A stretch of DNA of 64,000 bases from Mycteria americana (lineage: Eukaryota; Chordata; Aves; Ciconiiformes; Ciconiidae), in NCBI RefSeq assembly GCF_035582795.1, contig NC_134366.1, positions 5,872,828-5,936,827 on the forward strand, in the 5' to 3' direction. Shown piece after piece: positions 37,620 to 48,746 of this stretch. Positions within the stretch are counted from its first letter, which is position 1. The number at the start of each line of letters is the position of its first letter. A program made the position numbers and the translations under genes. A model generated the notes under the pieces. The model saw nothing but the letters and a program-made list of their open reading frames with translations. It ran no database searches and had not been told where the DNA came from.

Positions 37620-40600
37620 AAGGGACCCCAGAGACTTCTTTTAAAGCTATGAAAAGCTCATCTAGTAACAGTGAATGAGAAGCTCAAAAAAAATGTCGCA
37701 CATACATTCCATCAACTTCTCAGTTCAGTGCATCAGTAAACAGCACAGATCAGCCACACAATACTAGACAACTACGTATGATTTATAACTGTGTGAATTA
37801 TTTAGTAAATCTGACCATTAATATGAAGTTAGCATTGCGTGAAGGAAAAACAATAACCTAACTGGGGAACCTAGTAAGGTGCTAGACTTACTGGTATGAA
37901 AACATTACTTGGAGAGATTGTCACTGTTAGGAAAGAAGAACAGTGGGAGAATGGTCCCAGGGTCCTGCCACTTTTATCCATTAATGGCTCCTTCAGATAA
38001 ATCCTAGATTACAACAGAGCTGAGACACCGAGCTTCACAACCACTAACATCCAGGTTAGCAAGCACTTTTCTAACCTTAAAAGACCACAGTCATGAGGCC
38101 AAGTCATCTGCTGCCAGGAATGCTTGACACGCGTCTCTTCTTTCTGGCACCGTTGCCCCTTTACAGCCAATAGCACTGGGGTATGCAAGTTAAGTATGGA
38201 GGAGGGCTGATTATTAATGTCATAATGGTTCCTTTTAATATACTTCATCTGTCAGCTCAGTTCTCTGTAACTGGGATAATCACAATAATTAGATGCAATT
38301 GTTCATATCATTATCTAATTGCAGCTGTTTTTAGTGTAGCCAATTCAAGTGAATTTTAAATGCACAGAAAATATGGAAAGTCTGAATTACACCTACATTT
38401 TAGAAAATCCCATTATGTATAAGATTGCCCCACAAGTTTAAACCACACATGAGGATCTTATGATTCCAGAGTGTGCAACACAGGTAATCAGTGATGTTAC
38501 AAGTAAGGCATTTTTATTTCTGATCTCAAAGAGTTAAAACTACAATTCACACAAGCTCAGTGACATCAGACTTCCCTCCACTCCCATCTGAACAATTCAC
38601 GCAGAGTACGAAAATGTTCTTGAATTGCTAACATCACCAGAGCAGATGTTAATGCAGAAAGTATGCAAGGAATTCCTGGGTCTCCCAGGATGGCCAGCAT
38701 TTTTGGTGTTAATTTATAATCAGCCATGCTCTTTGAAAAGCCAGACATGAGATGAAGAGAAAAACACATACTGAAATCATTTAGGACCTAAAAAAAAAGG
38801 TCAGACAAGGTGACAATTTATTACTAGATTAATTTTTAGATTAACATATTTCCTAAATGAATAAAAGGATGAACTTGTAAAATCTCATAAAATGTATTCA
38901 GAAAGAGTATTCAAAACCTCTAATATAGCTTCTTTTAGTATCTAGTTTCATTTCATAAGATCAAAGTTAGGAGCACAGTTCAATAAACTGTCACTGAAGA
39001 GAGGGCAGCCTTTGAAAAGAATGAAGAGGACCAAATTAAAATGCTAAAGTATCTCAAAATAGACAGAGTAAATACCCTTCAGAGAGGTAGTGTTCTAAGT
39101 CTGAGATCATATGCTATGTCTTTATTACAAAGGGAATAATGAACCTGTGCTTTAAGTGCAACGTAGAACTCAAGTTTATATATAAAGGTGCAACTGCTAC
39201 TTCCAAAATCATGGATTTATACTCCTGATAGAATCAAATGCAGCCACATTCCTCTGGCCAGTGGTGTTATTTGGATTTTTGAAAAGAAAACACCACGGGG
39301 ATAACAGGGTGCAGAAAGAACCATAAAAGTTGCCCATTGAGGAAGTATTTTATTGTTTTTTGGTGCCTTCTCATCAGTTCTGCAAGCCTGGTGCAGCCAA
39401 AGCAAAAAGGTTAAATGACTCATTTCCTTCCTGTTTCTGCTGCAGGGCACCTAAGCCAGCAAAGCCTTTACACAGACGTGCACCCCCTTCGATTGTAGGA
39501 GACCTGGTTCGTGCAACTCCATGCAGACGTGCCTGTGGGAACAATACCCGGAAACTAAAACACAAGCTATCCAATTGCTATTAATATCTACTAGTGGGAT
39601 CCCAGCTACAAGCTCATGGGCTGCACAAGAACCAGAGAAGAAAACCCTGAAGCTGTGATCTGGGCCTTGACTTTGAGTTTGTGGCACCTTAGGCACCTCC
39701 CTTAGATCCCCAGGGCTTCCCTCATCCACTTAGTCCAAATTACGCCATCAGCTACCCCTGTGCCCACCATGTGATCCTTTAAACCTGAAAACTTCACCTT
39801 CCCCACTCTCTCTGGCCACTTGCTTGCTGGAGCAGAAGGTGAGAATCCTCACCGACATTTATTTTTCTACAGAAATTGTGCTCGCAGCTGACACGCTCCT
39901 GCTTATATCAGTGGTGCATCTCCTTTAGATGAAAGGTAAAATGGGCTGCTCTGCCAAAACAGAAGACAAGCCACCAAACCAGCTTTGGCTGCTTATTGAA
40001 GAGTTTCACTTAAAAGTTTTGCAACTCTGTGGGGTCTCAGCATAAGAACATGATAGTTGGACACCTGGGTATGATCATGGGCCATGATCTCACTGGTTTA
40101 TGCCTTATATTCTTCAACCCCAATGGGGATGCAGACCTGATGCTTTTACTTCCAAGGTGCCAGCTGCAGCCCAGGTTAAAATGAGCTTTTGTAATGTTTT
40201 GTTCACTTTCTAATGCATCAGGGATAATTCTGGGCTGCACTTTGGAGATGCAGGAGTGTGTATTTTTAAGGCCAAGTGCAATTAAAAAAATAATTTACCC
40301 CTCCTGCTGCATATGAAAAATATGGTGAAGCCCCCAAAATGCAAGCATTTGTTCTTGCATTAGGAAACTTGCATTAGGTCACCATTAACACTGTAATGGA
40401 TTCCATGCTAACCTATAGCACTGAGGGTCAGGCCATACTTCAATTGTTAATCTGTCACTGATAGTCTCTGGGTGCTCCCGTGGGGGAAAAGTGCTGCTCC
40501 TTGAACTTAACAACTTTGAAAACAGTACTTGGCTGCCTAAATACAGAAGTCTTCATGTCATTTCAAGTGCTGTGTGATGTCCCAGCTGGCCTTCTGCTTC

Positions 40601-42617
40601 TGCTACAGAAGGCTGTCAGTCCCCAACAGATCCTGCGTCAATGTCTGCCAGTCCCTGGCACATGCATTATGTATCCTTGGGCATCTTACATGACAGGCGC
40701 CTGAATGTAGGCAACTGTAGGCACCACTGTCCTAAGAGCAAAACCTTCCCTTGGGAGACCTTTCCTTGCTCAGAACCCTAAGGAAGCTCCTGTGTTACAA
40801 ATAAGCCCTGAAATGTTAAAAGATCGTGTAACTACCTCTAGAATAGCCTGCCTAGAGATATGTTATAATACAAACACAAGTAATAAGCTTAATAGAAGAG
40901 TTATTAGGTGCGGTTTACAGCAGGGCATATTGGGGAGAAAAGTCATTCTGGGACCTCCGCACTAGGGCAATTCCTTGCCCCGTCTTAGTGCCTTAGGTGA
41001 AGGCCAGTTAGATGGCAATAAACGAAGGTAAATGGAAACAACATATCCCTTGCTTCATGATTTCCTGGGCACAGTAAAGGGTACTACTGAATGTGTCCTG
41101 CCAGCCTAGGCAGAAAAGAAGATGCTGATTTTGTAGGCAGGTACCAGTTCATCTGGCTGGTGAACGAAGCTGCCTCCTCGCTTTCTTTGATCCACTGCAG
41201 GGCTCAGATGGAAAAGCATATGCAAGCCTGCTGGTTTGGCTGAGCCAGCCTTATATTTCCCTACCAGCAAAAATGAAATAATACACTGGGAAAGCAAGGT
41301 GATAACACAGCCGTACATTTTTCTGATGACAGACTCTGCATGCCCTCAGGACACCACCACCTCTCGCACTCTCCCATCCCAGTGGGACAGATTTTCTTTC
41401 TTTCATACCGAGTTTCCCTGACCGTACTCCTACAGACACTATTTCCGGTGAGATTCCTCCCAGTCTGCAGGAGCTGGGGCACAGTTTGGAGCTAACCTGG
41501 GTGGCAAGAATGGAAAATGAGGCCAGGCTGTCCTTAGGAAATCCAAGCCACTTCCTTTGCATTTCTGCCACCAGGGCCAGGTTGCAGCAGCCATGACCCC
41601 TCTGTTTCTCTGGAAGATGGCAGTCAGAGACCCCCCTCCAACAGCACAGCCTATGTCCTCTCCTTGCACTCCAACTCTTCGCAACAGATGACATTGTGTT
41701 GCCTGTGATCAATTTACTTATGTCCCATCCTACCCTTGCAAGGGCTTTGGAGGTAGCCCTAGCACTCCATATTCCTGTTGTCCCAAAGTGAACAGCTTCC
41801 TTGAGATGATCTTTTGGGACTAAAGCAAGATGTTCTTGTTCAGCTATGCAGCCTTAACTCAGCTGGCCTTCTGGGTCATTTGTCTGTGCCCAAGCTCCTG
41901 AGGATAAAGGGATAAAAATACATTTAAACCCACCCAATTTGCCACCCTGAAACAACATAGCCAGGAAAGACACTGTTTGGAGCTTGGCCTAAATTAGCGG
42001 TTTTCAGGGAGGTGAAAATAACTCAATGCTAAGGTAAAATTTAAAAAGCATTTCTTCTGAGGTTCATCTTAGAAATTTCCTTCTCACCTGGCCTGACATT
42101 CCTATAAGCTTCATCCTCAGTGCTCTCAAGTGGCTTCTAGCCCTCAGCGTGCTGACAAAGAGGGAACACTAGATTCAACAATTTATGGTAAATGTAAGCT
42201 GTGTGAATCTGGGCCTATCAGGATCACCATCTGCTTCAAACACATTTTTGCTTGTGCTCTTATTAAAGCAGAACCAAGAGCTGGGGACAAATCCAGATGA
42301 AAAATCCTAAATGTAGGGGCGTTTGGATTCCTTTTTCCTTCTGAATTAGGTGGCAGTTCCTCATTGCACTGCACCATACAGGAGGCGTATGGTGGGTCTT
42401 TTCCATCTTCTACTCCAAAGATTCAGACCTCACCCCATCCTCTACCAGGCGAAGGCCTTGCTCAGCATATCTTCACATTACAGACATCCAGAGCACAGAC
42501 AGGCATGGAAGAATGATTTGCATTTTTCCCTTTAACTAATTCACCTAATGCACAAACCAGGAGAGCAGGGGAATATCTGCAAATACATTGTGTCTGAAAG
42601 TTTGCTGACAGGAGGCT

Positions 42618-42667
42618 GAGAAAAAAATTACCAGATAAAAGTGAGAAAAAAATTACCAGATAAAAGT
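42618..42667. repeat. Perfect 25-bp tandem duplication
   Basis: The 25-bp unit beginning GAGAAAAAAATTACCAGATA and ending AAAGT occurs twice without mismatch (42618-42642 and 42643-42667). A third, partial unit (AAGAAAAAAAAGG) follows. The lack of divergence implies a recent duplication. Confidence 0.9.
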
Positions 42668-43086
42668 AAGAAAAAAAAGGTGTTTAATTTCTTGTGCAAA
42701 AGATTTCAAGACAAGGAGGGAAAGCCTGGTAAAGTACTGAGGCACTGCAACAGCATGAGACAGGCCCAAGCCATGGTTTTCTGACAGCCACGGCTTGGCT
42801 GAATGAGCCCTGCCAGATAAGTCACAAGGGGGTAAGAAGTAAGCAGCAGGGTGACCTCAGGCAGGAGCTCCCAAGGATAGGGAGAAAAATAGAAGGAACA
42901 GACCCAAAGTTTCTCCTCTTTCAAGGTTTCTTTGCATCTATAGAAATCCTGGATGCTGTGTAAGAAGAACTTCCAAAAGAAACTGAAACCCAGAAGGGAA
43001 TCAAGGGAAGAGAGAACCATATTTCCTCCTGAAAAGAGTCAATCAGTAGGTTATTCTCAGCAGTGTAAATTAGCTCTTGTGGTGTT

Positions 43087-43116
43087 ATGCCATGCCATGC
43101 CATGCCATGCCATGCC
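43087..43116. repeat. (ATGCC)6 microsatellite
   Basis: Six uninterrupted ATGCC pentamers, then a decayed ACGC unit. Likely length-polymorphic. Confidence 0.95.
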
Positions 43117-44727
43117 ACGCTAGATTGCTTCCAGGACACAAGAGGCTCACACCAAGCTAGTCCATGTATATTTATGCAAACCTGGAATCCGCAGTGTAGG
43201 TATGAGGAACAGAAATACCCTCAGTGATGTCACTGAAGGGTGGAAGAACACTATTAAGCATCAATCTGTTTTGTTACTGCAAAGTCTTTAAGATCTGGAG
43301 AGATGAAGTCTGTGGTCCACCATCATGTAGATCATGGGCCAAGAAACGGATTCATTTACCAAAAATAGCACTGAGAAGAGCCTTTATGACCACAGAAAAA
43401 AAATGTGGAGTGTGAAAATGCTAACCTTATTCTTTAATTTGGGGAACAAAGGCATATCCAGAAGCAGAAGCCAAATATTGGGTTGTGAATCTAGCCAGAG
43501 GCTGCTTTCCTCGTTAGCTTTCACAGACTCTTTACAAATAATTAATGGACCCCCAGCTAGTCATGGAGCACAGAATGAAAACCACTAATTTTAACAAAAT
43601 ACATTACTGGGTAAACTGTTTTGGGCTACATGTAATAGCTTTTGACAAAAGGAGGTCAGACTGTAGTCCAATAACCCTCTCTGACCCAGGGACCTGGGAA
43701 CATGTTGGTGAACATGGAGTATGAGCCCCTTGTTCTGCTCTGCTTGAGAGTCCCAGTGTCACACCAGCACTGCACCCTCCAGCTGGATTTCTGCGTGGAG
43801 GCGTAGCCCTTTTCCAGCTTAATTAGAGAGTGATGTATCTGCCCAGACACTGTTGGAAAGGAATGACTGGCTCCTTTGTGTATGCATTTTCCACATGCTT
43901 CTCCTACGTTGGGTGTGTCTGGTTTGTAAGATCCCATGCGGCTTGAGTGAAATTACAGCGTAAGTATTTCAGCAGAAGCACAGCAATACCAACTGACATG
44001 TTTTAGTGAGGGACAGACTCACAGATACAGGAGAGAGGCGTGGGAAACAAAGACAAGCTTAAAGTCAGGAAGTGTAAACTGGAAGCAAGTGCAATGGCTG
44101 GCTCACATCAGGAGACAGCCACAAAATAACACCACACAAGATGTTAAGAGAGAACATAATGAAGACTATCCAGGTGGAACTGCCCATCACAGTTTATTTC
44201 AAACTGTTTCCAGGAGAATTGGGGATGATCTAAGTACACCCAGCAAGGCAAGATCTGTAAGAAATGGATAGTCTTTACACTAACTAGGACATTTGAAGAA
44301 AAAAAACAACTTTGGCAGAACAAGGAAGCAGTGCAATGTGAGAAGTGAGCTTTCAGAAACCAAGCTGTTTGGCATTTTTCACCTGAAACTGAAAGGTTAT
44401 TTCTTCATTTCTCATGTCTGCAAATTTTACTTGGGTTTTAAAGTCAGGCTGTGGATGCTGGTTTTAGTTCATCTTCAAGATACACGTGGTAACATGCAGA
44501 GGAGACCCACATTCCAGTGATACCTGTTTGGCTGCATCTGCAATAATTACGGGATAATATACAGCTTTGTCAGTGTAGTGAATAAACACACTTTACCTAA
44601 TACACTGGTAAGAGAATATGCTAGATTGCGATGGAAGTATTTTTACCTGCTCAGTTGCCTGATCAGAAGATTTAATACAATGTTTGTTTTGAAAGGCTTT
44701 CCTGAATACATGGAAGCGTTAATAAGA

Positions 44728-44741
44728 CCACTGGAGGGCAG
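44728..44741 (+). promoter_or_regulatory. CTCF-like motif
   Basis: CCACTGGAGGGCAG differs from the CTCF core consensus CCASYAGRKGGCRS at one position (G for A at position 6). Motif match only. Confidence 0.35.
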
Positions 44742-45567
44742 CAACGTCAAAGTGAATCATTCATCGGTGTACTTTTGGGAATTGTTTCGTGAAAACCCAA
44801 ACCCAAGAAGAAGACCTTAGCAAAGAAATAGAAATAAGTAGAAATAATTTTCTGCTACCCAGATGCAAATACGTAAAACAGTGTAATTATTCCGGCCCAA
44901 AAGATAGTACTGCAATATCATTTCCCTTACTTTCCTGCATCTAAACAATGCCACCTGAAGTCTGCGTGACTTGTCCCGTTTTCAGAAAATGCTAAAAACA
45001 TCCAAAATATTTAGAGTATTGATGCATTCTGAACCCTATGGATCTGTGGGGTTTTTTAAGTCAATATATAACCCAAGACTATTTTGTATATCTTTTTATA
45101 TACATATATATAATTTGAATATTTACATTTGAGATATGTACAGTTACATATTTCCAAATGAATCCATATTGTTGCATTAATATAATGGGGGTGGCACATT
45201 CAGCAGAATTTTTAATTTTGATTTTTATTTTTAAGAGTGTCCTAAATTTCATAATTTCAAAGAAACCTTTCAAATATCAAGTGAGTGGAATCAGTTTAGT
45301 CAGTCCTCCCTCTGTAAGGATCCAGTGACATTAGTTAAGATTTTGGGGTCACTGTGAAGATAAATGTATCAACTTTTCTGCAAGCTGTTTTGATTTAGTG
45401 AAAGGATGCTATTATTAGTCCAATAGCTACACATTTAAGGAATACATGTTGACAATAATTTAAGATTATAGTTAGTCAAACACAGCTGTCCATTGCTTCA
45501 AAATAAATAAAGAAATATACTGGCTGACTTACAGACCCAGGTCATAACATCCGTCTATACTTTTGAT

Positions 45568-45620
45568 AAAATATGAGCAAGGTAAATAAAACTGCTCATA
45601 AAAATATGAGCAAGGTAAAT
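45568..45620. repeat. 20-bp direct repeat, 33-bp period
   Basis: AAAATATGAGCAAGGTAAAT occurs at 45568-45587 and at 45601-45620 without mismatch. Confidence 0.85.
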
Positions 45621-46129
45621 ATGGAGCTTGCTATTTTTCTAAAAAGCGTAAGATACAGTTCCACTCTGCAATGTAGCTATGTACACATCGCCTCTTACTC
45701 AGTACTTGAGCTCCCTGATTGCATTCAAATCACATCTGGCCATTTTATATACAAATATGTTCTGTTACTGTCAGTCATAGAAAGCTAACAAGCAGAAAGT
45801 AGGATCTAGGCTTGCCTTATCCATAGTGTCTTTTGGTACCTGGATGCCTGAACAAACCACGTCCTTGACTGTAAGGTGATTTTGTTAGGTTACAATAGGA
45901 AGGACCTTTTCTGTACATGTTACTACCAGAAGAAAGCATGGTTTTGGACAACAGTTGAACTCTGAAGACTCCTCGTGAGATAACAAGGAATGTGTGGGGA
46001 CCACCTGAGGAGTGTGAACAAAATAAATATAGAAAAGCAATATGTTCCTGACAAGACACAGAGACTACTTTTAAGAGTGGAATAATCCAGACTTTAGCAG
46101 AATTTATGATTCCTCTAAGGCCTGTGACT

Positions 46130-46200
46130 TAGGCTACGTCTACCTTAGCAAGTGGCTTAGTGCACTACAAGCAGAACTGCAGTGCAAAGAAGACAGTGCT
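46130..46200. repeat. Possible remnant of an old sauropsid DNA repeat
   Basis: TAGGCTACGTCTACCTTAGC resembles the 'GGCTACGTCTACACTAGC' end sequence common in turtle and other sauropsid repeats. The downstream sequence is too diverged to place. Confidence 0.25.
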
Positions 46201-47749
46201 CAGGAGACAATGTCCAATCTGTAGGCATTTGGGGATATTTTATTTCAGACTAGCTTTTGCCTGGTCCTGTAGATTGAGAGCCCATTAGCTGATGGAGCAC
46301 ATGAGGTGAGCTCCTGGAGAGCTTAGTTTCAGATCAGTTTCCTCCAAGAGAAATGCGATTGTGCTCCACACTGCACACAAGCATACAAAGTGGAGCCCTT
46401 GGGAGTCTCTTCAGATCCACACACCCAATCCAAATCAAAAAGTCAGCATAAAATCCAACCTTACATGGTACAGAGGAGAAATACAAAGTAAAATGTCTGG
46501 TAGAAGTCGTACATGGCAGTTAGAGAAAGTGTCTACATTTTCTATATTCTATAAATGTGTCTACATTGTAAGTCTATAAATGTAGGCTAAAGTTTCTGTT
46601 TGTTGAGGTTTTTTTCCATTTCCTACATGCATGAGTCTCTCTTCAGCCTTTGGAAGTTAAATATCTTAGAATTATGATAAAGAGGATGACATATATGCAA
46701 ACTGTTCTTAATGTTCATCATACTTACATGGAAATGTTAATATATATGTGAATTAAACAGCTTTACAATGGGAACAGTGGCATTTATTTTTTAAGTTTGT
46801 ATGAGCAAATGATGATGGCATAAAAATGGAGATCTAATGAAAAATATACCAGTGTCATATGGGAAACAATTGTGTATAGCTCTGGACCAGTGTTTAAGCC
46901 CTCCCTTCTGATCTTGCATTTGACTACTGGGCGGATGGATCTCACCTTCACTTCCAGATTTCATGGTGCATTTCTGGACTGCAGTTGGAAAAAAGAATCC
47001 AGCTTCTAAACTGAGATGATCTGCTTGGCAAGTTACTGAAAGACAGTAAAGATGAAAGTACAGAAAGTTTTTTCCACAGTCAGTTTTCATGTACATCTAT
47101 ATACTATTTTAAACAAAAACATATGCTTTACTGCCACTACTCTAAGGCTTTCTTAAAGGCTGGGAAATAATTCTTTAAAAAATGCTGGATTTTATTAAAT
47201 CCAGTTAGCAAACAGATGTTATAATCAATTGTAATAGCACATGACAAGCAAAGTTGGAATTCTGATATGGAAACGTGTCAAAATGTGGATGCTCCAACCT
47301 ACTTTTAAAGGCAAGGACACACCTACGGGCCTGCACAGAAACAAAGCTGTGAATCTTCTATTGGAAAACACAGGTACTTGGTCCTACCCTTGTCAGATGC
47401 CAGCGATTTCCCTGACTTGCCTTAACCTTTGGAACAGGATATTGCAGATTTGCCGAGCTTTCCCTTGGGCAAGTTTCCCTTTTTCACAGGGAAACTAAAA
47501 ACACAGCAGTGCCTCTGAGTCCAATTTGGTGTCTTATTCCAAAGGCAGACTTTGGTGAGCTGATGAACTAAAGCTTGTGACACCGCGTAGTCAAAAGCCC
47601 ATGTGCCACGTGCCTACAAACACCAGTTTTTCAACCACCCCGATGGCTGCCGTGGGACTTGCACCCCAGACCTTTTGCTTATCTGCTTATGGAACAACAC
47701 CTGTTGGTGAATTATAATTATTTTTGCGATGGTTATTTTCCGTGAAGTA

Positions 47750-47763
47750 CCATCAGAGGGCAG
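47750..47763 (+). promoter_or_regulatory. CTCF-like motif near DLEC1
   Basis: CCATCAGAGGGCAG matches CCASYAGRKGGCRS at all but position 4. It has the same orientation as the motif 3 kb upstream and lies about 0.95 kb from the DLEC1 ATG. Confidence 0.4.
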
Positions 47764-48005
47764 TAACATTGCCCTCATCCACTTCCAACCCCTGCAAACC
47801 CCCTTTACAGCAACCCCAATGGAGCCCAATGACCCTGAGAGCGATGGAGAAGCCCTGGGGCCCACAGTCAGGCTCCTTCACTCTAAGCAAGATGCAAGGG
47901 GGAGGGGAAAAAAAAAAGAAAAAAAGGAGGCAGGACAAGCAGAAAATGCTACGCCAGGATGGTTTCTAAGGAAAATATCACCCACTTCAGCAGGAGCAGG
48001 CGGCT

Positions 48006-48017
48006 GTTGTTAGCAAC
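48006..48017. promoter_or_regulatory. Distal X-box-like palindrome
   Basis: GTTGTTAGCAAC has an exact RFX right half-site (AGCAAC) and a degenerate left half (GTTGTT against GTNRCC). It lies about 700 bp upstream of the DLEC1 ATG. Confidence 0.35.
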
Positions 48018-48445
48018 CGGTGTACACAGCCAGGGCGCTCCAGCAGGCAGAGGGGGAAGATGGATGGTTTCTTGGGCTGATGATGAATTACCCCATCTTC
48101 CAGCCCTTGCAGCCCGGCTGCAGCAGCAGGGACGACCCTCGCCTCTTCGGGCAGTGTGTGGCAGCTGAGGAAGAAGGAGAGGATTTGTCTTCTTCCCTCA
48201 GCTGCCAAACTCACGGCCTGCATGGGAGCCTAACGGCCGCCGAGTGTCAAGCCAGGCCTCCCGGAAGGCCCAAATTCCCTCAAAAGTCGCAAGTCAACAT
48301 TTTATTTCGTCTCTTATTAATTTATACAGCTCCGCTGCTTTAAAAGAGCACAAAATACCAATTTTGACAGAGGCAGGGCAGAAAAAAATGTACGAGCCTC
48401 AGAGACATGGGGTGCCGCCCTCAGCCCTCCAAGAGCGCTAGTAAA

Positions 48446-48490
48446 ATGGCATGGCGGCGGGTAGGCGGCGAGGGGTTGTGTGAGGGGTGA
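48446..48490 (+). other. Upstream short reading frames ahead of DLEC1
   Basis: Two overlapping ATGs open 14-codon (48446-48490) and 10-codon (48451-48483) frames, both ending before the main ATG. The second has G at -3 and G at +4, a good initiation context. They matter only if transcription starts upstream of 48446, which is unknown. Confidence 0.3.
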
Positions 48491-48633
48491 GGAAGCCCGG
48501 GAAGGGAGGTGGGGGGGCTGCCCCCGTTATCCCGCTCCGGGGTGGCCTCGGACGGAGCTCAGCCCCACCGTGCCTCCACTCCGCCCCCGGGCCGGCTCCC
48601 CCGCCCGGCCGCCTCACCCTTCCCGCCCACACG

Positions 48634-48646
48634 GTCGCTCAGCAAC
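48634..48646 (+). promoter_or_regulatory. Proximal X-box (RFX) candidate of DLEC1
   Basis: GTCGCT-C-AGCAAC fits the ciliary X-box GTNRCC-N(0-3)-RGYAAC with one mismatch (T for the last C of the left half). It is 68 bp upstream of the DLEC1 ATG, inside the CpG island. RFX2/RFX3 sites in this position are typical of motile-cilium genes. Confidence 0.5.
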
Positions 48647-48713
48647 GGCGGAGCGGCCGGGCTGCGGCGGAGGCCGAGGGGCCGGCCGGGGCGACCCCAG
48701 CGCCGGGCTTAGC

Positions 48714-48746
48714 ATGGCTGAGCGCAGCCTCTCCGCCGGCACTCAG
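48714..48746 (+). CDS. DLEC1: DLEC1 coding exon 1
   Basis: Encodes [11 protein letters not shown] and ends CAG|GTAACG, phase 0. The joint TQ|DISHLL reproduces the human junction. A non-ATG frame is open upstream to 48465 but contains no in-frame ATG. Confidence 0.85.

Larger units (their letters stand above)
30541..44700. other. Intergenic, middle part
   Basis: No gene recognised. Frames here are at most about 150 codons, several with non-ATG starts, and resemble no family. It contains a 14-G homopolymer (37606-37619), a short palindrome (33111-33127), a possible fragment of a sauropsid repeat (36890-36960), a perfect 25-bp tandem duplication (42618-42667) and an ATGCC microsatellite (43087-43116). 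Confidence 0.55.
44701..48420. other. Intergenic, DLEC1-proximal part
   Basis: No gene recognised. It holds two CTCF-like motifs (44728-44741 and 47750-47763), an AT-rich tract around 45085-45120, a 20-bp direct repeat (45568-45620), a possible old DNA-repeat end (46130-46200), a purine-rich A/G tract (47888-47942) and a palindromic X-box-like site (48006-48017). The GC content rises toward the DLEC1 CpG island. Confidence 0.55.

Noticed and set aside
44578..44820. An 80-codon plus-strand frame that looked possibly coding
   Set aside because: No homology, and part of it is accounted for by the CTCF-like motif region; too short to support alone.
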